Source: an uncultured Mycoplasmatota bacterium (GTDB lineage Bacteria > Bacillota_I > Bacilli_A > Mycoplasmatales > Mycoplasmoidaceae). From it: a stretch of DNA of 64,000 bases. The position numbers and the translations under genes are program-made. The notes under the pieces are model-generated. The model was not told where the DNA came from and made no database searches. It saw only the letters and a program-made list of their open reading frames with translations. The DNA is taken from positions 19,553-83,552 of the forward strand of contig CATEWF010000001.1 of NCBI GenBank assembly GCA_949527715.1. Reading direction: 5' to 3'. Below are positions 24,788-33,225 of this stretch, one piece after another; position 1 is the first letter of the stretch, and every line of letters begins with the position of its first letter.

Positions 24788-25174
24788 ATGACAAAGAAAG
24801 AATACATCAAATTTATTGATAAGTTATTTAATAGTACAAGTGAAATATATAATATTTACATAACATATTATGATAAAATAACAAGTAAAGTAGCATATAA
24901 GGTCATCAATTCACCAAGAGGTATAATTGGTGAACCTTATGTAAATCAATTAAATATACTTATTGACCCAGAGTCTATATTTGATGTAATTAATCCTAAT
25001 ACTGATATAGAAATTAACGGGAATAATATTTTATTTCATTGTGGAAAAAGGATAAGACAAAAACAAGAAAAAATATTGAATGGAATAAAATATAACGGAA
25101 TGGTTACAGTAGGCTATGAAACCTATAATTTTTCAATTAACAGTAAATATATTGTAAAATATCATATAAATTAA
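24788..25174 (+). CDS. hypothetical protein
   Basis: 128 residues, soluble, beta-rich in appearance; not recognised. 12 nt after the LemA-like gene and 7 nt before the membrane protein, so part of the same unit. Confidence 0.65.
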   Translation: MTKKEYIKFIDKLFNSTSEIYNIYITYYDKITSKVAYKVINSPRGIIGEPYVNQLNILIDPESIFDVINPNTDIEINGNNILFHCGKRIRQKQEKILNGIKYNGMVTVGYETYNFSINSKYIVKYHIN

Positions 25175-25181
25175 ATATATA

Positions 25182-26345
25182 ATGATTTGGTTTAGTTTAT
25201 TCATACCTTTTATTTTATCAATTCTCTTTCTTCTTTATTTTAATAAAGATAGTTTTAGTGATAGATTTAATTCAGATGAGTTAAAATTTAATTTGGTTGT
25301 ATTATTTGTGCCTACTTTGATTGTTGGTATAGTTATGTTAATTATGAACTTGGCTATGATTAGTAATAATACTGATGATGTAGAATATCTTTCATATTAC
25401 TATACTAAAATATATCACGAAGATAAGTGGAATGAAAGAGTATGGGTAACTAAGACCAGAACCGTTACTGATAGCAAAGGAAATACACATACAGAAACCT
25501 ATCAAGAACGAGAAACACGCACCCATCCAGAAAAATGGTATGGATATTTGAATAATGGTTCGGAGTTATCATTAACACCAAATGAGTATAATAATATTAG
25601 AAAACGATGGAATGTACCAGAACATTTTATTGACAAACATCGAAATTATTATACGATTGATGGCGATGCACAAGAATATATATGGGATAAGAATAATGAA
25701 ACCATAAAAACATATGTTAAGAAACATCATTATACTAATAAGGTAATTGGTACAGAAACTGCTTTTAAATTTAATGAAATAACACAAGAAGAAGCAAAAA
25801 CATTGGGTTTATATGATTATCCTAACATAGATAATAATGATGAACAAGACCCGATAATAGGTTACAAAAAGTTTATATCATTTAATGATATTAAACAAAT
25901 TAAATTGTATAATGCGCTTAATGGTTATAAAAAACAAATAGGTGTTTATGTTTTAATATATCCAAATTCTTCTTCAAGCATTGTAGAAGACCAACGTTCT
26001 TATTGGCAAGGTGGAAATAAAAACGAATTTGTAATATGTGTTGGAATTGACTCATTAACAAATAAAGTACAATGGTCACAATGTTTTAGTTGGCTTGATG
26101 ATATTACAATGGAAGTAGAGTGCCGAAACTTTATTAACAGTCAAGATAAGTTGAATATCACCGTTTTAAATAATTGGTTAGAAAAAAACAGTAATCTATG
26201 GAAACGTAAAGAATTTAGTGATTTCAATTATCTTAATGTAAGTTTAAGTGATAGTCAGGAAATTACGATTTTATGGACGGTCATTATATTATCATTGATA
26301 ATGGCAATATCTGGGGTCATAATGATTAAATCAAATGATTTATAA
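25182..26345 (+). CDS. membrane protein with soluble central domain
   Basis: 387 residues. Two hydrophobic segments near the N-terminus (about 4-20 and 35-60), a large polar domain with a charged KTRTVTDSKGNTHTETY stretch, and a C-terminal helix (about 362-382, LWTVIILSLIMAISGVIMI). The architecture suggests a membrane protein with a large extramembrane domain between its helices. Not recognised. Adjacency to the LemA-like protein may mean they work together in the envelope, but this is only context. Confidence 0.7.
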   Translation: MIWFSLFIPFILSILFLLYFNKDSFSDRFNSDELKFNLVVLFVPTLIVGIVMLIMNLAMISNNTDDVEYLSYYYTKIYHEDKWNERVWVTKTRTVTDSKGNTHTETYQERETRTHPEKWYGYLNNGSELSLTPNEYNNIRKRWNVPEHFIDKHRNYYTIDGDAQEYIWDKNNETIKTYVKKHHYTNKVIGTETAFKFNEITQEEAKTLGLYDYPNIDNNDEQDPIIGYKKFISFNDIKQIKLYNALNGYKKQIGVYVLIYPNSSSSIVEDQRSYWQGGNKNEFVICVGIDSLTNKVQWSQCFSWLDDITMEVECRNFINSQDKLNITVLNNWLEKNSNLWKRKEFSDFNYLNVSLSDSQEITILWTVIILSLIMAISGVIMIKSNDL

Positions 26346-26354
26346 TTAACATAT

Positions 26355-26490
26355 AATAATAGGAATACACTGAATGGGAGACTGATGCCACAACAGTTGC
26401 AGGAAGTTGCGAAAGCACAATATAATAGCACAAATGTTAGCAGAAGAGTGCGCCCTAATGTCTGTTGAACAAACTATATACAGAAGGTAA
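26355..26490. other. intergenic segment with unusual composition
   Basis: Between two genes, 26363-26478 is clearly richer in G and C than its surroundings (about 43% by hand count). One frame reads like protein for about 20 codons (EYTEWETDATTVAGS) and another for about 35, but both end in stops and neither has a start with a good leader. It could be a gene remnant or a small structured RNA. No promoter-type boxes are seen. Confidence 0.4.
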
Positions 26491-26520
26491 GTGTTATTTC
26501 TATTATTTTTTTTTATTAAT

Positions 26521-27204
26521 ATGAAAAAAGATAATCCAAGTCAACAAAAGATTGTTGATACTATTTCCTTAAAACAAAGGAAAGATAGTCATAAAAAATA
26601 TAAAATAGAAAGTCTTGAATCGCTTAAAACTTTAAGAACACGTTGGTTTAATGAAACCAACTATTATTATAGGGATAAAGATAGTTTAAGTGATAAAAGA
26701 GAAGTCTTTAATTTTATGGTTGAACATATTAATCATAGTAAAGATTGGTATGCTAACTGTTTTACTTCTTCTGATAGAAAATTATATAAAACATTAATTA
26801 GATTAGATTATAGTAGAGAATATAATAAAGAAAAACCATCTTCTATTTCGTATGTTCATTGGGATTACGAAAAATTTGGTTTTGGTGATGCTATCATTCT
26901 TAATAAACGAAACAATAGAAGAAGTTGGTTTATAACTGATAATGAATGGAAAGAAATTATTAAAACTGTGAAACATATTGCTCCGTGGGTAAAACGGCTT
27001 ATCTATGCAAGTAATAATAATTACGTTTCTAAAAAGGATATAAACAATATTATCAATAGTGGTTGTGAATTAATCGGGGAAACAAATGCCAAAATATATA
27101 GACGTTCATTTGATATAGAAATATTCGGAGGTTGTGAAGGTAGATATATTAAACATATACCAGAGGAGGTAAAAGAATTTAAAGGTTATGAATTTATTAT
27201 TTAG
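26521..27204 (+). CDS. hypothetical protein
   Basis: 227 residues from the ATG at 26521 (MKKDNPSQQKIVD). The frame opens at GTG 26491 and would add LFLLFFFIN, a possible signal/anchor encoded by a T-rich tract, so the N-terminus is uncertain. The rest is basic and soluble, with WFITDNEWKEIIKTVKHIAPW. Not recognised. Ends with TAG, showing that TAG is a stop here. Confidence 0.65.
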   Translation: MKKDNPSQQKIVDTISLKQRKDSHKKYKIESLESLKTLRTRWFNETNYYYRDKDSLSDKREVFNFMVEHINHSKDWYANCFTSSDRKLYKTLIRLDYSREYNKEKPSSISYVHWDYEKFGFGDAIILNKRNNRRSWFITDNEWKEIIKTVKHIAPWVKRLIYASNNNYVSKKDINNIINSGCELIGETNAKIYRRSFDIEIFGGCEGRYIKHIPEEVKEFKGYEFII

Positions 27205-27210
27205 CAATAT

Positions 27211-27256
27211 TTAACACAAAAATATTTGTTTATATTAAAGAAAAATCGTACCTTTG
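27211..27256 (+). promoter_or_regulatory. tripartite promoter (9-nt upstream spacing)
   Basis: TTAAC (27211-27215), 9 nt, TTTG (27225-27228), 20 nt, TACCTTTG (27249-27256). Drives the Thg1-like/RNA ligase unit. Confidence 0.8.
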
Positions 27257-27284
27257 CATTGTTAAATATAAAAATCATAAGTAT

Positions 27285-28109
27285 ATGAAATTCGATAGTT
27301 TAAAAGAAAAATGTGAGTATTATCGTGGTCTTAACGATTCAAGGCTTGTACCAAATTCATATGTGATGGTAATGCTTGATGGCAGGTCGTTTTCAAAAAA
27401 CATTAAAAATCATTTTAAGAAACCTTTTGATGAAGATTTTATTGAAATGATGAATGAAACGGCTAAATATGTTTGTGCAAATGTACAAGGTTGTAAGATG
27501 GCATATACACAAAGTGATGAAATTAGTCTAATTATTACTGATTTTGAAGATATTAATACAGATTCATTCTTTGGTTTACGTAATAATAAACTACATTCAA
27601 TCATTGCTTCCCTTGCTACTTCAAAATTTAATCAACTTATGATAGAGTATGCCTTTGAAAATGCAGCAATTGTTAAAGCAGAATTTAATCTTAAAAATAT
27701 TAAGAATATAATTAATGCAACTAAACTTTATCAGTTTGATTGTAAATGTTGGAATGTACCTTCTTGGAATGATACATTTGCTTGGTTGCTATATCGTCAA
27801 ATTGATTGTATTCGTAATTCAAAACAGCAAGCAGCACAGTCTTATTTATCACATAAAGAATTAGTAGGTAATGAATGTGATAAACAAATTGAAATGCTTA
27901 AAGATGCACATGGTATTGATTGGTATACAGAATATAATGATGGTATGAAATACGGACGTTTTATTTATCGTGATAAGGAACATTTTGTATCTGATAAATA
28001 TGGCGAATACGAAAGAACTGTATGGAATAGTCATTATGCATTTCCTTTAATGGAAGACGGTGGGAAAGAGCGTTTTAATGAACTTAATTTAATACCAAAG
28101 TTGTCATGA
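27285..28109 (+). CDS. Thg1-like 3'-5' RNA polymerase (tRNA-His guanylyltransferase family)
   Basis: 274 residues. Thg1 features are clear: VMLDGRSFSK (metal Asp 32), KMAYTQSDEIS (metal Asp 78, Glu 79), the LHSIIASLATSKFN segment, and a C-terminal block with FAWLLYRQIDCIRNSKQQAA...LSHKELVG that is diagnostic of the family. Thg1-like proteins add nucleotides to 5' ends in the reverse direction, and the bacterial/phage branch repairs 5'-truncated tRNAs. It overlaps the next gene by 4 nt (ATGA) and is two genes upstream of an RNA ligase, which supports an RNA-repair operon. Confidence 0.92.
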   Translation: MKFDSLKEKCEYYRGLNDSRLVPNSYVMVMLDGRSFSKNIKNHFKKPFDEDFIEMMNETAKYVCANVQGCKMAYTQSDEISLIITDFEDINTDSFFGLRNNKLHSIIASLATSKFNQLMIEYAFENAAIVKAEFNLKNIKNIINATKLYQFDCKCWNVPSWNDTFAWLLYRQIDCIRNSKQQAAQSYLSHKELVGNECDKQIEMLKDAHGIDWYTEYNDGMKYGRFIYRDKEHFVSDKYGEYERTVWNSHYAFPLMEDGGKERFNELNLIPKLS

Positions 28110-28303
28110 AAGTAATTATAACAGAAGTTAAAATAGGATGGTTCAAGAATGAATATTCTAAAATTAGAGAGTTTGATGAATGGAAATATGAATATCTTCC
28201 TGTAATAGATGATGTATTGTTTATTAATGATGAACAATATAAAGTTCTTCAAAGAAGTTTTCATTGTATAGATATAGTACAAATTTATGTAAGAAAGGTC
28301 TAA
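28106..28303 (+). CDS. hypothetical protein between Thg1-like and RNA ligase
   Basis: 65 residues, translationally coupled to the Thg1-like gene by ATGA overlap and 6 nt upstream of the RNA ligase. Beta-rich (MKVIITEVKIGWFKNEYSKI...YEYLPVIDDVLFI). Not recognised; context suggests a role linked to RNA repair. Confidence 0.65.
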   Translation: MKVIITEVKIGWFKNEYSKIREFDEWKYEYLPVIDDVLFINDEQYKVLQRSFHCIDIVQIYVRKV

Positions 28304-28309
28304 ATTATT

Positions 28310-28987
28310 ATGAAAAGATACGATTCAATAGATAATGTAAGATATGACAAAACCCTTATGGGTGAAGAAGTTTGGGCTTTTAACAAACTTGATGGACAAA
28401 ATTTTGGTGTTAAGTATTCACCTAAAAATAAAGAGTTTACAGATTTTACATCAAGAAATTGTAATGTCGATGAAACACATTCTCAATTTGGTGATGCTGT
28501 AAAGTATTTTAAAGAACATTATGCTGATAGACTGAAAGAAATTATTAATAGTAATTCTGGTAAAAATCAAATTTTCAAGGGAGTTGAAGAAATAATGTTT
28601 TTCTTTGAGTGGTATGGTGAAAACTCATTTGCTGGTTTTCACACCGAAGGTGATGAACTTAAACTTGCTTTGATTGATGTCTTTATGAAAAAGAAGGGTT
28701 ATATAGAGCCAAAAGAATTTTATGAATTATTTTGTAATGATCCAATAATTCTAACTCCAGAAGTAATTTATAAAGGCAAATTAACACAAGAGTTTATTAA
28801 TTCTATTAATGAAAATGATTGGACACAGGATGGCTGTCAATACCCTAATGTAAAAGAAGGTGTAGTTATTAGACGTTCTACTAGAATGAAAGGTCAAAGA
28901 ATGCCTAAAACGAAAACAAAGACTAAATGGTGGATAAATAAATTACACGAGAACTTTACTGAGGAAGAATGTAAGAAATTGGAGTAA
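28310..28987 (+). CDS. RNA ligase (second)
   Basis: 225 residues. Nucleotidyltransferase motifs: FNKLDGQNFG (motif I, adenylylated Lys), FTSRN, EIMFFFEWYGENSFAG (motif III region), VKEGVVIRR (motif IV) and KTKTKWW (motif V). It differs from the ligase at 4737 in the DGQN rather than DGTN motif and in its insertions, so the two are not recent duplicates. Being in an operon with a Thg1-like 3'-5' polymerase suggests that one enzyme restores the 5' end and the other seals. Confidence 0.85.
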   Translation: MKRYDSIDNVRYDKTLMGEEVWAFNKLDGQNFGVKYSPKNKEFTDFTSRNCNVDETHSQFGDAVKYFKEHYADRLKEIINSNSGKNQIFKGVEEIMFFFEWYGENSFAGFHTEGDELKLALIDVFMKKKGYIEPKEFYELFCNDPIILTPEVIYKGKLTQEFINSINENDWTQDGCQYPNVKEGVVIRRSTRMKGQRMPKTKTKTKWWINKLHENFTEEECKKLE

Positions 28988-29015
28988 TAAACTATTACAT
29001 TAAGAAGTTTTAAAA

Positions 29016-29291
29016 ATGGAAGTTAAATCTAAAAGAGCCGAAGGTGTTTTGAAAGAAATACTTGATAAAATTGATGAAGTAGAACTTACAAGAACCCGTA
29101 AACGTATGATGTTAGCAGTAAAGATTAGTGAAGCAATGATTAAATGTGGCTATAGTAAAGAACAATTCGCTCATCTTATGAACAAGGATGTATCTATTAT
29201 TTCAGATTGGTTATCTGGCGATGAAAATTTTACGATTAACACTTTAATGGATATCGAGAATATTCTTGGAATAAAACTTCTTAATGTATAA
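29016..29291 (+). CDS. XRE-family helix-turn-helix regulator
   Basis: 91 residues with a HTH in the C-terminal half: MIKCGYSKEQFAHLMNKDVSIISDWLSG then TINTLMDIENILGI. The N-terminal ~40 residues are helical, similar to HigA-type antitoxins. Likely a DNA-binding repressor or antitoxin-like protein acting on local promoters. No toxin is recognised next to it. Confidence 0.8.
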   Translation: MEVKSKRAEGVLKEILDKIDEVELTRTRKRMMLAVKISEAMIKCGYSKEQFAHLMNKDVSIISDWLSGDENFTINTLMDIENILGIKLLNV

Positions 29292-29301
29292 TTTTTTTAT
29301 T

Positions 29302-29718
29302 ATGGAATATATTGTAGAAAAAGAGTTTCTATCTAAATTAGGTAGAATGAATGGAAAAGTACGAGAAGAAATTGTTAAAAAATTTCCTGAAATATACAAT
29401 GATGAGGCTAAATTTTGCTATATTGGTCAAATAATTTATTCAAAGAAAAAAGAATCCTTTTATACTATTGTAAAAGTAAAAAATGAAATAAAGTTTCTTA
29501 ATATTACTAATAGTAGTTTTTGGAAGAATACTATAAAGTTAGATTACGATAAATATCCGACATATACTCCTGGTAGTGATGATGATAAGATTATAACTAA
29601 AGGTATGTTCCGTGATTTGTTAGGAGAATTTTCTTATAGATTTGAAGAATTTATACCAATTAGAAATAATGATATGCTTCGTTTAAGAAATAGCCTTATG
29701 ACTGATAAAAATTGTTAA
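29302..29718 (+). CDS. hypothetical protein
   Basis: 138 residues from the ATG at 29302; the upstream ATG at 29284 lies inside the HTH gene. Soluble, basic (MEYIVEKEFLSKLGRMNGKVREEI...). Not recognised. Ends 5 nt before the kinase start. Confidence 0.65.
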   Translation: MEYIVEKEFLSKLGRMNGKVREEIVKKFPEIYNDEAKFCYIGQIIYSKKKESFYTIVKVKNEIKFLNITNSSFWKNTIKLDYDKYPTYTPGSDDDKIITKGMFRDLLGEFSYRFEEFIPIRNNDMLRLRNSLMTDKNC

Positions 29719-29723
29719 GAATA

Positions 29724-31382
29724 ATGAGTCGAATTAGTATTACAGATAGCAAAGGATTTCGTTATACAGTTGATGATACGAAATCTATTGGTAGTGGTGG
29801 AGAAGCCTGCATTTATTCGTTAAATAATGGTAATGTAGTTAAACTTTATCATAACATTTCAGATGCAATTTCTCCTAAGAAAATAAATGAATTAACTGTA
29901 CTTGATGACACTTTATTTGTAAAACCATTAATGCCAGTACATGGTGATAAGAATGGCTATATAATGAAAGAATTAGATTTAAGCAAATATTACCCTATCT
30001 ATTCGTTATATAGTTCATCATTTGTACTTAAAAATGGTTTTCCACGAGATTATAAGAAAGTTATATCTGAAAAGTTAGTTAAAGCGGTTAAAAATGCCCA
30101 CGACAATAATATTGTTATTGGAGATTTAAATCCATTCAATATTATGGTGAATAATCAATTGGATGTTAAGTTTATTGATGTTGATTCATATCAGACAATA
30201 TCATATAAACATAATGATAAATTATTAGAAGATATACGTGATTATTACTATAATGGAAAGGTATCAAAGGAAAGTGATTATTTTTCGTTATCAATCATAG
30301 TATTTTGTTTATTCACTGGTATTCATCCATATAAAGGAATACATAATGTATATAGGGATAAACTAAAAGATAGGGAAATAAATAACATATCACTTCTTAA
30401 TGAAAAAGAAATCAATAATATAAAAGTACCTAAATTTTATGTCCCGATTGATAATTCATTAAAGGATATGTTCTATCAATTGTATCAATTGAATAAACGT
30501 TTCCTTATCAATATGGAAGGAAAAACAATCGCTGATGTTAAGTTCGATGCCATTGTTGCTTCAAATGAATTGCTCATTCGCAGTCTATTTAAAGGTAATA
30601 TTTTAAATGTATGCTGTTCTAACAAGTTTATGGCAATATTCAATGATAAAGATACTCAACTTTATTCATTGGAAAGCAAAGGTATAATTGTAAGAATTGG
30701 AAATATTGACAAAAAATATCCTTTAATATTAACAGATAAGAATATATTCACAATATATAATAATCATTTATATCTATGTAATGTTAAAGAACAAAAATTT
30801 ACTGCATTTAAATCATTAATGTTCAATAATGTTTATCTAATAAAACAATATGAAAATATATTGGTAGTGATTACAAAAGATGATAAACGTTATACAATTT
30901 ATCTTGATGAGATATTTGCCAATAACATAAGATATACAGTAGATGATGTTTATCATAAGACGTTTACCAAAGTGAACGGTTTGATACAACGGATAAATAA
31001 CAGTTCTACAAATATATTTTATAATTCAAATGGTAAGTTGATGCAGAATATGATACCTGAAAAGGTAGTAGATATTATACAAAATCGTAATACTGGTATT
31101 TATACTGTTATTGAGAATAATAATGTAATTCATAAACTATTCTATATTAATCAGTATGGAAACATGAAGACTAAATCATTGACTGAAATGTACCCATTTA
31201 CATCTAATGATAAGTTTGTAATTCTATATTGTGATGATAAATTACATTTCCTTGATAAAGAAACCTTAAATGAAGTAGTATCTTTTGAAGCCAATGGATT
31301 GGATAATTGTCAAATAATGTCAACACAATCTGGCATTGTAACATTTAATAATAGTGAATGTCAGATTTTAAATACTAAATAA
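29724..31382 (+). CDS. YegI/TerY-associated-type protein kinase with C-terminal repeat domain
   Basis: 552 residues from the ATG at 29724; a TTG at 29712 in frame is less likely. Kinase motifs: Gly-rich GSGGEACIY (23-31), Lys 40 in VVKLYH, catalytic IGDLNPFNIMV (Asp 134, Asn 139) and metal-binding FIDVDSYQ (Asp 152). GDLN...ID.DS is the variant of the TerY-linked/YegI kinases rather than HRD/DFG. The C-terminal ~270 residues contain repeated strands (FMAIFNDKDTQLYSLES, IFTIYNNHLYLCNV, IVTFNNSECQIL), like a beta-propeller. A VWA protein lies 3 kb downstream. Substrate unknown. Confidence 0.82.
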   Translation: MSRISITDSKGFRYTVDDTKSIGSGGEACIYSLNNGNVVKLYHNISDAISPKKINELTVLDDTLFVKPLMPVHGDKNGYIMKELDLSKYYPIYSLYSSSFVLKNGFPRDYKKVISEKLVKAVKNAHDNNIVIGDLNPFNIMVNNQLDVKFIDVDSYQTISYKHNDKLLEDIRDYYYNGKVSKESDYFSLSIIVFCLFTGIHPYKGIHNVYRDKLKDREINNISLLNEKEINNIKVPKFYVPIDNSLKDMFYQLYQLNKRFLINMEGKTIADVKFDAIVASNELLIRSLFKGNILNVCCSNKFMAIFNDKDTQLYSLESKGIIVRIGNIDKKYPLILTDKNIFTIYNNHLYLCNVKEQKFTAFKSLMFNNVYLIKQYENILVVITKDDKRYTIYLDEIFANNIRYTVDDVYHKTFTKVNGLIQRINNSSTNIFYNSNGKLMQNMIPEKVVDIIQNRNTGIYTVIENNNVIHKLFYINQYGNMKTKSLTEMYPFTSNDKFVILYCDDKLHFLDKETLNEVVSFEANGLDNCQIMSTQSGIVTFNNSECQILNTK

Positions 31383-31384
31383 AT

Positions 31385-31415
31385 TTTGTTTTATCAAAAA
31401 TAAAACGTATATTTG
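31385..31415 (+). promoter_or_regulatory. promoter (two-box type)
   Basis: TTTG (31385-31388), 19 nt, TATATTTG (31408-31415). No TTAAC box in register. Drives ssb after a ~45-nt A-rich leader. Confidence 0.65.
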
Positions 31416-31465
31416 AAAAGTAATAAAAAAAAAATATTGTTTAACAGAATAAAAATTTTTGGATA

Positions 31466-31957
31466 ATGAGAAAATTAACACTTATCGGAAGAATCGTTGC
31501 AGATGCCGAAAAACAAGTAACAAGTAATGGTCGTGAATATCTTACATTCAGACTGGCTAATAATGAATTTGCTGACCCAAAAGACTCTGATGGAAAACAG
31601 ACCCCTTATTGGTTTAGAGTAACTTCTTGGGAGGCAAAACATATTAATCTAACTAAGTATTTGACTAAGGGAAAGCCTGTAATCGTTATTGGTGATTATA
31701 AGGATAGTATCTACGAAAGTAAGAATACAGGTAAATGGGAAATCAGTCGAGATATTATCGCTGATAGCATCAACTTTGTTGAGGGTTCTGCAAGTAATAA
31801 TGGAACACAACCAACGACTACTACACAGAAGAATGATGCAGCACCTGTTAATACGACAAAGACTACAATCCCACAAGTAACTTCTACACCAGTTACTCCA
31901 CAGGTTATTATGACAAACACATCTAATAGTAATGACGATGATGAATTGCCATTCTAA
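31466..31957 (+). CDS. ssb: single-stranded DNA-binding protein
   Basis: 163 residues. The OB-fold start MRKLTLIGRIVADAE and PYWFRVTSWEAK...YLTKGKPVIVIGDYKDSIY match bacterial-type SSB. A Thr/Pro/Gln linker follows, and the protein ends DDDELPF, the acidic tail that docks partner proteins. It coats single-stranded DNA in phage replication and recombination, and could also serve the DGR's cDNA step. Codon choice suggests strong expression. Confidence 0.93.
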   Translation: MRKLTLIGRIVADAEKQVTSNGREYLTFRLANNEFADPKDSDGKQTPYWFRVTSWEAKHINLTKYLTKGKPVIVIGDYKDSIYESKNTGKWEISRDIIADSINFVEGSASNNGTQPTTTTQKNDAAPVNTTKTTIPQVTSTPVTPQVIMTNTSNSNDDDELPF

Positions 31958-31969
31958 TATAAAAACTAT

Positions 31970-32092
31970 ATGATTAATAGTATGAAAAATAAGAAAATGA
32001 TTTCTTTCAATTGGGAAACTAAGGAAATACGTAATGCAGAACGTATTGGTGCTATGTATTGTTTTAAACGTTGTGATGTAAATCAGAATTAA
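31970..32092 (+). CDS. small basic hypothetical protein
   Basis: A 40-residue ORF (MINSMKNKKMISFNWE...) 12 nt after ssb and before a terminator. Its position and coding-like sequence (TKEIRNAERIGAMYCFKRC) support it; function unknown. Confidence 0.5.
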   Translation: MINSMKNKKMISFNWETKEIRNAERIGAMYCFKRCDVNQN

Positions 32093-32121
32093 TTTTGTAG
32101 CCGATTGAAATTAAGTGTGTT

Positions 32122-32151
32122 AAAAGGAATAACTCTTTCGTTATTCCTTTT
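32122..32151 (+). terminator. intrinsic terminator after ssb unit
   Basis: AAAAGGAATAAC/GTTATTCCTTTT, 12-bp perfect arms with a 6-nt loop, followed by T-rich sequence. Confidence 0.75.
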
Positions 32152-32169
32152 ATATTTTATTAGTTTAAT

Positions 32170-32214
32170 TTAACACAAAATATTTGGTTATATAAAATTT
32201 TTGTAGTAACTTTG
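32170..32214 (+). promoter_or_regulatory. tripartite promoter
   Basis: TTAAC (32170-32174), 8 nt, TTTG (32183-32186), 20 nt, TAACTTTG (32207-32214). This rules out the TTG at 32212 as a start codon. Confidence 0.8.
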
Positions 32215-32238
32215 TATTATAAAATAAAAGAAGACAGT

Positions 32239-32682
32239 ATGGTAGAAAAAGATTACACATATTTGTTTGATATACTTGTAAATGGTAAATCAAATACAAA
32301 AGTTAGTGATGATAAACGAAATCACATTAAAATGGCAATTACAGAAATGAATAATTGGTATGATTTATTCATTAAACGTATTGAAGAAGAAAAAGATAAA
32401 AAGCAATTTATGCGAAATATGGGAGATAAACCTATTTCTAATATAACGGATATTCAATTTGAAGAAGATAAATTCTTTAAAGATGATAATGAAATTAAAC
32501 AATTAATTGTTTATCATTGGTTTGCTTATCTATTGCGTTATAGATTGCCGAGATTTCCTGATGGTAAAACACTTAGAGCAAATAGAAAAAAGTTGCTTAA
32601 AGAACTAAGTGATGGAAAAATGACAACTACAAAAACAATTGAAATGCTGAATTCAATATATAGTCAATTAAAAAATATTTAA
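32239..32682 (+). CDS. hypothetical protein
   Basis: 147 residues from the ATG at 32239, chosen because the longer frame starts inside the -7 box. Helical and basic (MVEKDYTYLFDILVNGKSNTK..., LLRYRLPRFPDGKTLRANRKKLLKEL). Not recognised. Paired with 32694, 11 nt downstream. Confidence 0.65.
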   Translation: MVEKDYTYLFDILVNGKSNTKVSDDKRNHIKMAITEMNNWYDLFIKRIEEEKDKKQFMRNMGDKPISNITDIQFEEDKFFKDDNEIKQLIVYHWFAYLLRYRLPRFPDGKTLRANRKKLLKELSDGKMTTTKTIEMLNSIYSQLKNI

Positions 32683-32693
32683 TACATTTGTAT

Positions 32694-33107
32694 ATGAAAG
32701 AAATTATTAAAGGAACAAAAGAACAACGCATTAATCGAATGACAAGAATGGCACTTGAGTGGCAAGATGATGCAAGAACACCAAGTCAGTTAAAAAATAG
32801 TTCTTACTATTTTAGAAAATACCATATCGGTCCTTATAAGGTTGATTTTTTTGATGACATCAAGACAGCCAATATTAACCGAGAGTGGGTACTAAATAAG
32901 ATGCAAATATGTTCTGAACATAAAAGACTTCTTAAACATAAATTGATACAACGTAAGTTAAATGAAGTTCAGCAGCCTACATTGTTTGATGAAATTAATA
33001 AAGAAGAAAATGTAGAAGTCGTTTCAAATAGTCTTGAAAAATACAATGATTTAGAGTTAATAGATGAATTGAAAAGACGTGAGTATATGGTTTTTAAAAA
33101 GTGTTAA
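32694..33107 (+). CDS. hypothetical protein
   Basis: 137 residues from the ATG at 32694. Basic N-terminus (MKEIIKGTKEQRINRMTRMALEWQDDARTP) and a QQPTLFDE segment that resembles a short clamp-interaction-type peptide (QxxLF), though this may be chance. Not recognised. Confidence 0.6.
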   Translation: MKEIIKGTKEQRINRMTRMALEWQDDARTPSQLKNSSYYFRKYHIGPYKVDFFDDIKTANINREWVLNKMQICSEHKRLLKHKLIQRKLNEVQQPTLFDEINKEENVEVVSNSLEKYNDLELIDELKRREYMVFKKC

Positions 33108-33125
33108 AAATATAATAACAATTTT

Positions 33126-33170
33126 TTAACATTAAAAATTTGGTTATGTAGAAAATTTTCCATACCTTTG
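33126..33170 (+). promoter_or_regulatory. tripartite promoter
   Basis: TTAAC (33126-33130), 8 nt, TTTG (33139-33142), 20 nt, TACCTTTG (33163-33170). Drives the nicotinamidase-VWA unit. Confidence 0.8.
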
Positions 33171-33225
33171 TATTGTAATTAAAAAGAAGAAAATAAATAG
33201 TATTAACAATTAAAAAAGAGAAATT

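Noticed and set aside
26363..26425. Possible 20-codon peptide EYTEWETDATTVAGS
   Set aside because: Bounded by stops (TAG before, TAA after) with no start; described only as an anomalous segment.
29016..29718. Toxin-antitoxin pair (XRE protein plus next gene)
   Set aside because: The gene at 29302 has no toxin features (no RelE/HigB/HipA motifs) and the gene order is not informative.
32212..32238. N-terminal extension MYYKIKEDS from a TTG
   Set aside because: The TTG lies inside the -7 promoter box; the ATG at 32239 is the sensible start.
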